DNA of 64,000 bases from Pseudomonadota bacterium (GCA_023388075.1 JAEWGX010000024.1:17553-81552), one strand, 5' to 3'; counted from the stretch's first letter, positions 17,037 through 26,654 are shown. Notes: generated by a model from the letters alone, not told the origin. Program-made: numbers and translations.

Positions 17037-17067
17037 CATTCCACCACGGCTCAACCCGGACTCGCCC

Positions 17068-18600
17068 ATGACGCAAGCCGCCGAACCGATGATGCTCGGT
17101 CGCAATGAAGAGCGTGAGGTCTTCCTGTTGCCGGGCCTCGCCAACCGCCACGGGCTGATCACCGGCGCCACCGGAACCGGCAAGACGGTGAGCCTTCAGG
17201 TGCTGGCCGAGCGCTTCTCGGATCTCGGCGTGCCCTGCGTCATGGCCGACGTGAAGGGCGACCTGGCCGGCATGGCGCGCGCGGGCAAGTCCTCGCCCAA
17301 GCTGCTGGAGCGCCTCGAGAAGTTCAAGCTCCCGACGCCGGCGTTCCAGGGCTATCCGGTTTCCCTGTGGGACGTCTACGGCAAGGATGGACATCCGCTG
17401 CGGGCCACCATCTCCGACATGGGGCCGCTGCTGCTCGCGCGCATGCTCGGGTTGAACGACACCCAGGAAGGCGTGCTGCACCTCGTCTTCAAGGTGGCTG
17501 ACGACAACGGGCTGCTGCTGCTGGACCTGAAGGACCTGCGGGCGATGCTGCAGTTCGTCGGCGACAACGCCAAGACCTTCACCACCCGGTACGGCAATGT
17601 CTCGGTCGCCTCGATCGGCGCCATCCAGCGGGGACTGCTCGCGCTGGAGCAGCAGGGCGGCGACACCTTCTTCGGCGAGCCGATGCTCAATCTCGCCGAC
17701 ATGTTGCAGACCGACGCGAACGGCCGTGGGGTGCTCAACGTGATCGCCGCGGACCGGCTGCTGAACTCGCCGCGGCTCTACGCGACCTTCCTGCTGTGGC
17801 TGCTGTCGGAGCTGTTCGAGCAGCTGCCGGAAGTCGGCGACCCGCCCAAGCCGCGCGTCGTGTTCTTCTTCGACGAAGCGCACCTGCTCTTCAACGAGGC
17901 CCCCCGGGCGCTGATGGAGAAGGTGGAGCAGGTGGTGCGCCTGATCCGGTCCAAGGGGGTGGGCGTGTTCTTCGTGACCCAGAACCCGCTCGACATACCG
18001 GATACGGTCCTGGGGCAACTCGGCAATCGGATCCAGCACGCGCTGCGGGCCTTCACGCCGCGCGACCAGAAGGCGGTGCGCGCGGCCGCGGAGACCATGC
18101 GGGCCAATCCGGCCTTCAATGCGGAGAAGGCGATCGGCGAGCTGGGGGTGGGCGAGGCGCTGGTGTCGCTGCTGGACGAGAAAGGCCGGCCTCACATCGT
18201 CGAGCGGGTCTGGATGGCGGCCCCGGCCTCCCGGATCGGTCCGCTGGAGCCGGCCGAGCGAGAGCAGGTCATGAGGTCGTCGGTCGTCGCGGGGATCTAC
18301 GACAAGACGGTCGACCGGGAATCCGCCTTCGAGATGCTGCGCAAGCGCGAGGAGGCAACCGCCGCCACCGAGGCGGAGGCAAAGGCGCAAGGCAAGGCGG
18401 GCGATGCCGCGGCGGGCGAGGGCTGGGGCGGCCTGTTCAAGGGTTCGTTGGATGGCCTGCTGGGTGGCAGCGGGCGCAAGGACTCGGTGATCGAGACGGC
18501 GGCGAAGAGCGTGGCGCGCACGGTGGGCAATTCCATCGGTCGTGCCATCGTCCGCGGCATGCTCGGGTCCATCACGCGGTCATCGGGCAAGTCACGGTAG
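17068..18600 (+). CDS. HerA-type ATPase, YjgR/DUF853 family
   Basis: 510 residues. P-loop GATGTGKTVSLQ (residues 31-42) followed by MADVKGDLAGMA; a Walker B-like VVFFFDEAHLLF occurs near residue 270 and FFVTQNPLDIPDTVLGQLGNRIQHALRAF near residue 305. This is the YjgR family of FtsK/HerA-related hexameric ATPases, whose cellular role is not settled. The C-terminal 90 residues are Ala/Gly-rich and probably flexible. The ATG at 17068 follows a weak ribosome site. Transcribed away from yebC and followed after 43 bases by an SDR gene. Confidence 0.88.
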   Translation: MTQAAEPMMLGRNEEREVFLLPGLANRHGLITGATGTGKTVSLQVLAERFSDLGVPCVMADVKGDLAGMARAGKSSPKLLERLEKFKLPTPAFQGYPVSLWDVYGKDGHPLRATISDMGPLLLARMLGLNDTQEGVLHLVFKVADDNGLLLLDLKDLRAMLQFVGDNAKTFTTRYGNVSVASIGAIQRGLLALEQQGGDTFFGEPMLNLADMLQTDANGRGVLNVIAADRLLNSPRLYATFLLWLLSELFEQLPEVGDPPKPRVVFFFDEAHLLFNEAPRALMEKVEQVVRLIRSKGVGVFFVTQNPLDIPDTVLGQLGNRIQHALRAFTPRDQKAVRAAAETMRANPAFNAEKAIGELGVGEALVSLLDEKGRPHIVERVWMAAPASRIGPLEPAEREQVMRSSVVAGIYDKTVDRESAFEMLRKREEATAATEAEAKAQGKAGDAAAGEGWGGLFKGSLDGLLGGSGRKDSVIETAAKSVARTVGNSIGRAIVRGMLGSITRSSGKSR

Positions 18601-18643
18601 CCGCGGCGGGCCGCGCGGCAGCAAGCAAGAAGGAGCGGTTGGA

Positions 18644-19423
18644 GTGGATCTGGGAATCAAGGACAAGTGGGCCGTCGTATGCGCGGCGAGCAAGGGCCTG
18701 GGCTACGGTTGCGCGCGCTCGCTCGCCGGCGAAGGCGTGAACCTGGTCGTCAATGCGCGCACCGAGTCGACCTTGCAGGAAGCGGCGGAGCGGATCCGGA
18801 AGGAGACCGGCGTGGAGGTGCGCGCGGTGGCGGCCGACATCACCACGGAGGCGGGTCGCGGCGCGGTGCTGGCGGCAGCGCCCCGCGTGGACATCCTGGT
18901 CAACAACGCGGGCGGCCCGCCGCCGGGCGATTTCCGGCAGTTCAGCCGCGAGGACTGGATCAAGGCGATCGACGCCAACATGCTCACGCCGATCGAGCTG
19001 ATCAAGGCGACGGTGGACGGGATGATCGAGCGCCGGTTCGGTCGCATCGTCAACATCACGTCCAGCGCGGTCAAGGCGCCGATCGAGATCCTCGGCCTTT
19101 CCAACGGCGCGCGCAGCGGCCTTACCGGTTTCGTCGCCGGGCTGGCCCGCAAGACGGTCGCGGACAACGTCACCATCAACAACCTGCTGCCGGGTTTCTT
19201 CGATACCGATCGCCAGCGCTCCAACATCACCGCGGTGGCCAAGAGCGCCGGCATCACCCCTGAAGAGGCGTTGAAGCGGCGCGTGGCCACCATCCCTGCG
19301 GGCCGCCTCGGCGACCCCCATGAGTTCGGGCAGGCCTGCGCCTATCTGTGCAGCGCCCAGGCGGGTTGGATCACGGGCCAGAACTTCCTCATCGACGGCG
19401 GCACCTACCCGGGTACTTTCTGA
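18644..19423 (+). CDS. SDR-family protein without canonical Tyr-x-x-x-Lys
   Basis: 259 residues. The Rossmann features are present: CAASKGLGYGCARSLA (cofactor loop), NARTES, and NNAGGPPPGDF. The catalytic serine region ITSSAVKAP is followed by ILGLSNGARSGLTGF, where most SDRs have Y-x-x-x-K, so both catalytic residues are replaced. The start is GTG at 18644 with AGGAG eight bases upstream. Likely binds NAD(P)H. Whether it reduces anything in the usual way is open. Related to proteins often annotated as 3-oxoacyl-ACP reductase. Confidence 0.82.
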   Translation: MDLGIKDKWAVVCAASKGLGYGCARSLAGEGVNLVVNARTESTLQEAAERIRKETGVEVRAVAADITTEAGRGAVLAAAPRVDILVNNAGGPPPGDFRQFSREDWIKAIDANMLTPIELIKATVDGMIERRFGRIVNITSSAVKAPIEILGLSNGARSGLTGFVAGLARKTVADNVTINNLLPGFFDTDRQRSNITAVAKSAGITPEEALKRRVATIPAGRLGDPHEFGQACAYLCSAQAGWITGQNFLIDGGTYPGTF

Positions 19424-19496
19424 GGCGGCCCGCCTGCCTCCTCCCGGGCGCCATGGCCCGGCTCGGCGACGATCCGGAAGAAGCCGGGCGGCTTGC

Positions 19497-20465
19497 TCAG
19501 CCGGGACGCGGCGACGGCGCCGCACCGAGCAGCGCCCGCACCGCGTCCGGCCGCGGCAGCGGGGCCACGGCGCCGAAGCCGGAAGTCGACAGCGCGGCTG
19601 CCGCATTGGCATAGCGGGCCGCCGAGAGGAGGTCGTCTCCGGCCGCGATGCGGGCCAGGCACGCGCCGCAGAAGCAGTCGCCGGCACCGGTGGCGTCCAC
19701 CGACGCGACGCGGTGGCCCTCGACGACGGTGCGTACCTCGCCGTCGCTCACGATGACGCCCTGCGCGCCCAGCTTCAGGAACACGGTCCGCGCGCCGAGC
19801 CGATGGCACCAGTCGAGGATCGCCTGCGGATCCTCCAGGCCGGAGAGGAAGGCGGCATCTTCCAGGCTCGGGAAGAAGTAGTCCGAGAGCGCGGCCGCGG
19901 CGCCGATCATCGCGCGGGCGCGGGCGAGCGGCCAGAGCTTCAGGCGCAGGTTGGAATCGAATGCCACCTGCCGGCCGGAGGCCCGCGCAGACTCGAAGGC
20001 CTGCAGCACGGCGTCGCAGGCGCTCGCGGAGATCGCCTGGCTGATGCCCGAGGCGTGCACGATCCTCGCGGTCTCGAGGGTGCCCTCCGGCAGCGTCTCC
20101 GGGGAAAGCCGGCTCGCCGCCGACCCGGCGCGCAGGTAGCTGAAGACATGGCCCTGGCTGCCGTGGGTGACGAAGTAGACGGCGGTGTGCGCCGCGCGGT
20201 CGATCGTCACGCCCGAGCAGTCGACGCCCTCGGCGCCCCAGAGATCGAGGAACATGCGGCCGAACTCGTCGTCGCCGAGGCGGGTGACGTAGCCGCAGCG
20301 GGCGCCGCTGCGCGCCGCGGCGATCACCATGTTGGAGGTGTCGCCGCCGAAGCCCTGCAGGTAGCGCGGCGCGCCGGGGTCGGTCTGGTTGAACTCCACC
20401 ATGGGTTCGCCGATCGACACGATGTCGAGAGGCGCCGGGTTGCCTGCCGTGGCAGCGGTCGTCAT
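19497..20465 (-). CDS. PfkB-family sugar kinase, KDG-kinase-like
   Basis: 322 residues, ribokinase fold. Visible are the N-terminal GEPMVEFNQTDPG, the substrate-site GGDTSNMVIAAARSG (PfkB signature 1) and the anion hole DATGAGDCFCGA (signature 2, with the catalytic Asp). Similarity of the N-terminus to 2-keto-3-deoxygluconate kinases suggests that substrate, but there is no Entner-Doudoroff aldolase or sugar-acid gene nearby. The start is ATG at 20465 with GGAGG eight bases upstream; the frame is open further but that part looks non-coding. Divergent from the oxidoreductase at 20638. Confidence 0.85.
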   Translation of the reverse strand: MTTAATAGNPAPLDIVSIGEPMVEFNQTDPGAPRYLQGFGGDTSNMVIAAARSGARCGYVTRLGDDEFGRMFLDLWGAEGVDCSGVTIDRAAHTAVYFVTHGSQGHVFSYLRAGSAASRLSPETLPEGTLETARIVHASGISQAISASACDAVLQAFESARASGRQVAFDSNLRLKLWPLARARAMIGAAAALSDYFFPSLEDAAFLSGLEDPQAILDWCHRLGARTVFLKLGAQGVIVSDGEVRTVVEGHRVASVDATGAGDCFCGACLARIAAGDDLLSAARYANAAAALSTSGFGAVAPLPRPDAVRALLGAAPSPRPG

Positions 20466-20571
20466 GCGGTGCGCCTCCGTCCCTTCCCCGATCCCTGCGT
20501 GCGTCGCGAGTCCAGCCCGAACTAAGATAGCAGATCGGGTGGCTGCGGGCGGCCGCGATCGGACCGGTCGA

Positions 20572-20577
20572 TATACT
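20572..20577 (+). promoter_or_regulatory. putative -10 element (TATACT) of the quinone oxidoreductase gene
   Basis: TATACT in an AT-richer patch of the kinase/oxidoreductase divergent region, 61 bases before the ATG at 20638. No good -35 is seen at 16-18 bases. Confidence 0.35.
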
Positions 20578-20637
20578 TGCTGCGACCGCCCGCAGCCGCG
20601 TGGCGACGCGAGAGAACATCCACCAGGAGAGGAACGC

Positions 20638-21612
20638 ATGCCCAAGGCAAAGGCAATCCGCATCGAGAAGACCGGCGGCCCGGAAGTGATGAAGTTCGTC
20701 GAGGTCGATGTCGGCGAGCCCGGCCCCGGCGAGGTGCAGGTTCGCCATCATGCGATCGGCATCAACTTCATCGATGTCTATTTCCGCACCGGGCTCTATC
20801 CGATGCCGCTGCCGGCGGGCATCGGCCTGGAGGCCGCCGGGGTGGTGACCGCCGTCGGCGACGGCGTGACCCATGTGAAGGTCGGCGACCGCGTGGCCTA
20901 CAGCGACAGGCCGCCCGGCTCGTATGCGCAGATGCGCGTGATGCCGGCCAAGCCGCTGGTAAAGATCCCCGCCGGGATCGACTTCGAGACCGCCGCCTGC
21001 ATGATGCTGAAGGGCATGACGGTGCAGTACCTGTTCCGTCGCACCTACCGCCTCCAGAAGGGCCAGACCATCCTCTTCCATGCCGCGGCCGGCGGAGTCG
21101 GGCTGATCGCGATGCAATGGGCCAAGGCGCTGGGGGTTACCGTGATCGGCACGGTCGGCTCGGAAGAGAAGGCCGAGCTGGCCCGCGCGCACGGTTGCGA
21201 CCACGTCATCCTCTACAAGAAGGAGAACGTGGTGGAACGGGTGCGCGAGATCACCGATGGCAGGATGGTGCCGGTCGTGTACGACTCGGTCGGCAAGGAC
21301 ACCTTCCAGGCATCGATCGACTCCCTCCAGCCCTTCGGCCTGATGGTGAGCTTCGGCAACGCGTCCGGGCCGGTCCCCCCGATGCCGCTGACGGCGTTGA
21401 AGGGCAGTCTCTACATCACTCGTCCGAGCCTGATGGCGCACACCGCCAACCGCGAGAACCTCGAGGAGATGGCGGCCGACCTCATCCGGCTTGTGAAGTC
21501 GGGAAAGATCAAGTTCCGCATCGACCAGCGCTACCCGCTCGCGGACGCGGCCAAGGCGCATCGCGACCTCGAGGGACGCAGGACCACCGGGCAGAGTGTC
21601 CTGCTGCCGTGA
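20638..21612 (+). CDS. NADPH:quinone oxidoreductase, zinc-free MDR family
   Basis: 324 residues. The N-terminal GroES-like domain (GINFIDVYFRTGLYP, PAGIGLEAAGVVTAVGDGV) is followed by the Rossmann domain with AAAGGVGLIAMQWAKALG. No zinc-ligand cysteines are present, as in QorA. The enzyme reduces quinones with NADPH by one- or two-electron transfer. Start ATG at 20638 behind AGGAGAGG. It is followed after 12 bases by tcdA, probably co-transcribed. Confidence 0.92.
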   Translation: MPKAKAIRIEKTGGPEVMKFVEVDVGEPGPGEVQVRHHAIGINFIDVYFRTGLYPMPLPAGIGLEAAGVVTAVGDGVTHVKVGDRVAYSDRPPGSYAQMRVMPAKPLVKIPAGIDFETAACMMLKGMTVQYLFRRTYRLQKGQTILFHAAAGGVGLIAMQWAKALGVTVIGTVGSEEKAELARAHGCDHVILYKKENVVERVREITDGRMVPVVYDSVGKDTFQASIDSLQPFGLMVSFGNASGPVPPMPLTALKGSLYITRPSLMAHTANRENLEEMAADLIRLVKSGKIKFRIDQRYPLADAAKAHRDLEGRRTTGQSVLLP

Positions 21613-21624
21613 CCCGCAGGGCCT

Positions 21625-22470
21625 GTGAACGAATCACAGGTTCTCGAGGCTGACCGGCGCTTTGCCGCGACGGCGCGCCTGCTCGGTGCGCCCGCGCTCG
21701 CGCGCCTTGCCCGGTCGCATGCGGTGGTGGCCGGCATGGGAGGCGTCGGTTCCTGGGCTGCCGAAGCACTGGTGCGTACCGGCGTCGGCTCGATCACGAT
21801 CATCGATCTCGACCACATCGCCGAATCCAACGTCAACCGGCAGGTGCACGCGCTCGAGGCCACGCTCGGCGCCGCGAAGGTCGACGTCATGGGGCAACGC
21901 CTGCACCAGATCGCCCCTCGAGCCGACATCCGGGCGATCGACGCGTTCGTGGAGCCGGACAACCTGGACGAGCTGATCCCCGCGCAGGCCGACGTGGTGG
22001 TGGATGCGATCGACGCGGTGACCGCCAAGGCCGCGCTCATCGCCTGGTGCGTGCAGCGTGGAATCGCGGTGGTGTGCTGCGGTGCCGCCGGCGGCCGCAC
22101 CGATCCGCTGCGGCTGCAATGCGAGGACCTGGCCCGCACCAGCGGCGATTCCCTGCTCGCCTCGGTGCGCACCCGCCTGCGGCGCCATCACGGATTTCCC
22201 GCGGCCGCCGGGCCGACCAATCGCGATCTCGGGCGCGCCCGCCGCTTCGGCGTGCCGGCGATCTTCTCGAGCGAGCCGCGCAGCGGCGCCGGTCCGCGCG
22301 ACGGCGCGGGGGATGGCGATGGCGATGGCGGCCGGGGCGGCGCGCCGCTCGCGTGCGCGGGCTACGGCTCGATCGTCACGGTGACCGCGGCGATGGGCCT
22401 GGCCGCCGCGGCCCGCGCGATCGATGCGATCCTGCGTCGCCCGCTGCTGCCGGACGAAGAAGCCGTCTAG
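21625..22470 (+). CDS. tcdA: tRNA threonylcarbamoyladenosine dehydratase
   Basis: 281 residues, E1-like (ThiF/MoeB) fold. It has the nucleotide-binding GMGGVGSWAAEALVRTGVG, then DLDHIAESNVNRQVHA with the arginine finger, and DAIDAVTAKAALI. The enzyme cyclises t6A37 to ct6A in an ATP-dependent step. The start is a GTG at 21625. A short Gly/Asp-rich insertion (DGAGDGDGDGGRGGAP, around residue 232) is unusual and sits in a loop. Paired with the quinone oxidoreductase gene. Confidence 0.93.
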   Translation: MNESQVLEADRRFAATARLLGAPALARLARSHAVVAGMGGVGSWAAEALVRTGVGSITIIDLDHIAESNVNRQVHALEATLGAAKVDVMGQRLHQIAPRADIRAIDAFVEPDNLDELIPAQADVVVDAIDAVTAKAALIAWCVQRGIAVVCCGAAGGRTDPLRLQCEDLARTSGDSLLASVRTRLRRHHGFPAAAGPTNRDLGRARRFGVPAIFSSEPRSGAGPRDGAGDGDGDGGRGGAPLACAGYGSIVTVTAAMGLAAAARAIDAILRRPLLPDEEAV

Positions 22471-22521
22471 GAGCCAGCCGCCGGCACGCGGTCAGTCGTC
22501 AGCCACAGCGCGCGGCGGCCA

Positions 22522-22863
22522 TCAGCGCGCCGTGTCCGGGCCGGTGGCGATTCCGTCGCGCAGCCAGCGCTCGGTGCCGAGCGCGGCCGCCAGCCACACC
22601 AGCCACAGCCACGGCGAGGCCCCATTGGAATGGGCCAGGATGCCGATCGGAAAGAGGAGCGCGAACGCGCCCGCCCAGGAGCCCCAGCGCCACGACCTGG
22701 CGATGCACAGCAGGGCGAGCGCGGCCGTCACGCAGCCGAGCCCGAACCACGGGCGCAGCGCCGGACGCTCCACGTCGAGCAGCGCGATAGCGCCCCAGAG
22801 GAAGACCGCGATGCCCAGCAGGGCCTGCGCGGAAAGCCGGACCAGGATCCGGTAGAAGCTCAC
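22522..22863 (-). CDS. small membrane protein coupled to fbp
   Basis: 113 residues. Four hydrophobic stretches (about residues 12-29, 40-55, 61-76 and 83-97) predict a small integral membrane protein; conspicuous Trp residues cluster in GASPWLWLVWLAAALG. The GTG start at 22863 overlaps the fbp stop in a GTGA, so translation is coupled. I do not recognise a family. Its constant reading frame directly after fbp and the lack of alternatives make it a likely real gene. Function unknown. Confidence 0.65.
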   Translation of the reverse strand: MSFYRILVRLSAQALLGIAVFLWGAIALLDVERPALRPWFGLGCVTAALALLCIARSWRWGSWAGAFALLFPIGILAHSNGASPWLWLVWLAAALGTERWLRDGIATGPDTAR

Positions 22864-23864
22864 CCGTGATAGCCGGTGACGCGCTCCACTTCCTCGCGCG
22901 AGCCGAGGAACACCGGCACGCGCTGGTGCAGGTGGGTGGGCTGGATATCCAGGATGCGGTTGCGGCCGTCGGTGGCGGCGCCGCCGGCCTGCTCGACCAG
23001 CAGCCCCATCGGATTGGCCTCGTACATGAGGCGCAGCTTGCCCGGCTTGTCCGGGTCGCGATTGTCCGCGGGATACATGAAGATGCCGCCGCGGCAGAGG
23101 ATGCGGTGCACGTCGGCCACCATCGACGCGACCCAGCGCATGTTGAAGTCCTTGCCCAGCGGACCGTCCTTGCCGGCGAGCAGCTCGTCGACATAGCGCC
23201 GGACCGGCGGATACCAGTGCCGCGAATTGGAGGCATTGATGGCGAACTCCCGGGTGCTGGCGGGGATCGTCATCCGGTCCATGGTGAGGCTCCAGGATCC
23301 GGTCTCGCGGTCCAACGTGAAGCTCGCCACGCCGTCGCCCACGGTCAGCACCAGCAGGGTGGAGGGGCCGTAGAGCGCGTACCCCGCGGCCACCTGCCGG
23401 TTCCCCGGCTGCAGGAACGCCCCCTCGGTCGGCTCCCGGCTGCCGTTCTCCTCCTCCAGCCGCAGCACGGAGAAGATGGTGCCGATCGAGACGTTGACGT
23501 CGATGTTGGACGAACCGTCCAGCGGATCGAAGAGCAGCAGGAACTCGCCCATCGGATAGCGGTTCGGGATCGCGTACGGCTGCTCCATCTCCTCTGAGGC
23601 CATCGCCGCGAGGTGGCCGCCCCACTCGTTCGCCTGCAGCAGCTCGTCGTTGGCGATCACGTCGAGCTTCTTCTGGCTCTCGCCCTGCACGTTGTCGGTG
23701 CCCGCTTCGCCGAGTATGCCGGCGAGGGCGCCCTTGTTGACCGAGATGCTGATGCGCTTGCAGGCGCGGGCGACCACCTCGAGGAGCAGGCGGAGCTCGC
23801 CCGGGATGAGGCCTTTCTCGCGTTGCTTCTCGACGAGGTACTGGGTGAGGCTGATCGTTTTCAT
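22860..23864 (-). CDS. fbp: fructose-1,6-bisphosphatase class I
   Basis: 334 residues. The metal-site motif LFDPLDGSSNIDVNVSIGTI (around residue 115) and the C-terminal active-site region (GGAATDGRNRILDI) are intact. It hydrolyses fructose 1,6-bisphosphate to fructose 6-phosphate in gluconeogenesis, in line with a pyruvate carboxylase gene in the same window. The ATG at 23864 has a strong family start (KTISLTQYLVEKQREKG). Lies downstream of pepN (57-base gap) in the same direction. Confidence 0.95.
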   Translation of the reverse strand: MKTISLTQYLVEKQREKGLIPGELRLLLEVVARACKRISISVNKGALAGILGEAGTDNVQGESQKKLDVIANDELLQANEWGGHLAAMASEEMEQPYAIPNRYPMGEFLLLFDPLDGSSNIDVNVSIGTIFSVLRLEEENGSREPTEGAFLQPGNRQVAAGYALYGPSTLLVLTVGDGVASFTLDRETGSWSLTMDRMTIPASTREFAINASNSRHWYPPVRRYVDELLAGKDGPLGKDFNMRWVASMVADVHRILCRGGIFMYPADNRDPDKPGKLRLMYEANPMGLLVEQAGGAATDGRNRILDIQPTHLHQRVPVFLGSREEVERVTGYHG

Positions 23865-23921
23865 CGGGTTGCGGGGGGTCCTTAGGTTTGAATCCTGTGG
23901 TGGGCCAATCTGACGGCTTCG

Positions 23922-26654
23922 CTATGCGGGCCGGGCACCCATCGCGCGCCCGACGATCTCCTTGACGTCGGCCGAACGGGCGTTGCGGGCCACCTCCGCC
24001 AGCGCGTCGCGCATCAGGGCGCGCAGCGGGCCCGCGAACTTGGTGTGGCGGTCGAGCGCGCGAGCGAGCCGGGCCGCCACCTGCGGGTTGACGCGGTCGA
24101 GCTCGAGCACCTGCTCGGTCCAGAGCCGGTAGCCGCGGCCGTCGTCGCGATGGAACTCGGCCAGGTTGCCGGTGCAGAAGGCGTTGAGCAGCGCGCGCAC
24201 CTTGTTCGGGTTGTGCAGGGAATAGGCGGGGTGGCGGGTCAGCTCCAGCACCCGATCGAGCACCGGCGGAGCACCCGGCAGGCGATGCATCGTCGCCTGC
24301 AGCATGAACCACTTGTCCATGACCGACGGCTCGTCGGCGTACTCCCTGGCGAAGGCGGCGAGCGCGGCCTCGCTGCGCGAGGGCGTGGTGAGCAGCAGCG
24401 CCTGCAGCGCGCCGAGGCGGTCGGTCATGTTGTCCGCCCCTTCGAACTGCGCCTGGGCGCGCGTGACGGCGTCGGCCTCGCCGAGCGCGCAGAGCAGCTG
24501 CAGGGCGGTGTTGGCGAGCGCTCGCCGGCTCGCCGCCGAGACGCCGAGACGATAGGGCGAGCGCCAGTGGCCGGCCGCGACCAGGGCCATCAGGCGATCC
24601 GCGAGCGCATGCGCCACCTCGACCCGCACGCGATTGCGCGCGGAGCGCAGCATGCCGGGGTCGATGTCGTCGAGCTGCTCGGTGAGGAAGCCTTCGGAGG
24701 GCAGGGCGAGGAGCTGGTTGCGGAATCCCTCGTCGAGCGAGTCGTCCGCGATCGCAAGGCGCAGCGATCGCAGCAGCACGGCAAGGCCGCCATCGCCGCC
24801 GGCCGGCTGCGTCATCCGCTGCACGATCGACCGGACGACCAGCTGCTGGCAGGCCTCCCAGCGGTTGAAGGGGTCGGTGTCGTGGGCGAGCAGGAAGGCG
24901 AGGTCCTCGTCGGCGTGGTCGTACTGGACGATCACCGGAGCGGAGAAGTCGCGCAAGAGCGAAGGCACGGGCGGTTCCTCCAGGCCGTCGAAATCGAAGC
25001 GCTGCTCCCCGTCCACCAGCTCCACCGTGGTGGCGAGCAGCTCGCGGCCGTCGCGCGCGAGCAATCCCAGCGCGATCGGTATCTGGAGCGGCGCGGGTGC
25101 CTGGCTTGCCCCGCCCGGCTCGCGCGCCGGGACGGTACGGCCGTCCGGTCCGCGCAGGTGCTGGCGCATGACCAGCGAGAAGCGCCCCGCTGCCGCGTCC
25201 CAGGCCCCGCGCACCAGCACGAGCGGCGTGCCGGCGGTGCCGTACCAGCGCATGAAGCGCCCGAGGTCGCGGCCGTTGGCATCGGCGATCGCGGCGACGA
25301 AGTCGTCGCAGGTGACGGCCTGACCGTCGTGGCGATCGAAGTAGAGCGCCATGCCCCTGCGGAAGCCCGCGACGCCGACCAGCCGCTGGAGCATCCGGAT
25401 CACCTCCGCGCCCTTCTCGTAGACGGTGGTGGTGTAGAAATTGTCGATCGCCTGGTAGCTCTCGGGGCGGATCGGATGCGCCATCGGCCCGGCGTCCTCG
25501 GCGAACTGCATGGCCCGCAGGGTGCGCACCGTCTCGATCCGGTGCACCGCGCGGGCGCTTGAGGCGGCAGCCGAACCCTCGCCGACCTCGGCGGCCAGCA
25601 GGTCCGCGGAGAACTCCTGGTCGCGGAAGACCGTGAGGCCTTCCTTCAGCGTGAGCTGGAACCAGTCCCGGCAGGTGACGCGGTTGCCGGTCCAGTTGTG
25701 GAAGTACTCGTGGCCGACGATCGATTCGATGCGCGCGAAGTCCTCGTCGGTGGCGATGCGCGGATTGGCGAACAGGTACTTGCTGTTGAAGATGTTGAGG
25801 CCCTTGTTTTCCATCGCGCCCATGTTGAAGTCCGCGGTCGCGACGATCATGAACCGGTCCAGGTCGAGCTCGAGATCGAAGCGGCGCTCGTCCCAGGCGA
25901 TGGCGCGCTCCAGGCTGCGCATGGCGTGCTCGGTCTTGTCCCGGTTGCCCGGCTCGACCCAGACCTGCAGGGTCACCTCCCGGCCGGAGCGGGTGCGATG
26001 GCGCTTCTCGTTGACCTCGAGCCGGCCCGCGACCAGCGCGAACAGGTAGCTCGGCTTGGGAAACGGATCCTCCCAGGTGGCGCTGTGGCGGTTGCCTTCG
26101 ACCTGCGTGTCGAGCAGGTTGCCGTTGGAGAGCAGCACCGGGTAGCGCTCGCGGTCTGCGCGCAGCACCACGTGGTAGCGCGACATCACGTCGGGCCGGT
26201 CCTGGAACCAGGTGATGCGTCGAAAGCCCTGCGCCTCGCACTGGGTGATGAGCATGCCGCCCGATGCGTAGAGGCCGGAGAGCTGCAGGTTGGTCGCCGG
26301 GGCGATCGCCACCCGGGTGGTCAGCTCGAACACGGCCGGCGGGTCCGCGATGGTGAGCTTGTCGTCGACGACGGCATAGCGGTCGGTGCCGAGCGGATCG
26401 CCGTCGATCTCGATCGCCAGCAGCTCGAGCTGCTCGCCATCCAGCACCAGCGGCGTGCCGGCCGCCGTGCCTTCGCGTCGCTCCTGCCGGCTGACGGCCG
26501 TGACGATCGTCCGATCGTGGTCCAGGTCGAAGACGAGCCGCACCCACGGTGTCTGGTAGGACGGGGGACGATAGTCGCGACGATGGATGGTGTTCGTCGG
26601 CGACTCGGCCGGGTCGGTGACGGGGGCGTCTGCCAAGGGAGTCTCTTCGCTCAT
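23922..26654 (-). CDS. pepN: aminopeptidase N
   Basis: 910 residues, M1 family zinc aminopeptidase. It has the exopeptidase motif GAMENKGLNIF, the zinc site H-E-Y-F-H followed 18 residues later by Glu (VGHEYFHNWTGNRVTCRD), and the long C-terminal helical domain. It removes N-terminal residues from peptides in the cytoplasm. The ATG at 26654 is preferred because the family begins shortly before the RRDYRPPSYQTPWVRL region; an upstream ATG at 26678 would add eight residues. Slightly longer than E. coli PepN owing to the N-terminal leader and small loops (GGASQAPAPLQ). Confidence 0.95.
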   Translation of the reverse strand: MSEETPLADAPVTDPAESPTNTIHRRDYRPPSYQTPWVRLVFDLDHDRTIVTAVSRQERREGTAAGTPLVLDGEQLELLAIEIDGDPLGTDRYAVVDDKLTIADPPAVFELTTRVAIAPATNLQLSGLYASGGMLITQCEAQGFRRITWFQDRPDVMSRYHVVLRADRERYPVLLSNGNLLDTQVEGNRHSATWEDPFPKPSYLFALVAGRLEVNEKRHRTRSGREVTLQVWVEPGNRDKTEHAMRSLERAIAWDERRFDLELDLDRFMIVATADFNMGAMENKGLNIFNSKYLFANPRIATDEDFARIESIVGHEYFHNWTGNRVTCRDWFQLTLKEGLTVFRDQEFSADLLAAEVGEGSAAASSARAVHRIETVRTLRAMQFAEDAGPMAHPIRPESYQAIDNFYTTTVYEKGAEVIRMLQRLVGVAGFRRGMALYFDRHDGQAVTCDDFVAAIADANGRDLGRFMRWYGTAGTPLVLVRGAWDAAAGRFSLVMRQHLRGPDGRTVPAREPGGASQAPAPLQIPIALGLLARDGRELLATTVELVDGEQRFDFDGLEEPPVPSLLRDFSAPVIVQYDHADEDLAFLLAHDTDPFNRWEACQQLVVRSIVQRMTQPAGGDGGLAVLLRSLRLAIADDSLDEGFRNQLLALPSEGFLTEQLDDIDPGMLRSARNRVRVEVAHALADRLMALVAAGHWRSPYRLGVSAASRRALANTALQLLCALGEADAVTRAQAQFEGADNMTDRLGALQALLLTTPSRSEAALAAFAREYADEPSVMDKWFMLQATMHRLPGAPPVLDRVLELTRHPAYSLHNPNKVRALLNAFCTGNLAEFHRDDGRGYRLWTEQVLELDRVNPQVAARLARALDRHTKFAGPLRALMRDALAEVARNARSADVKEIVGRAMGARPA

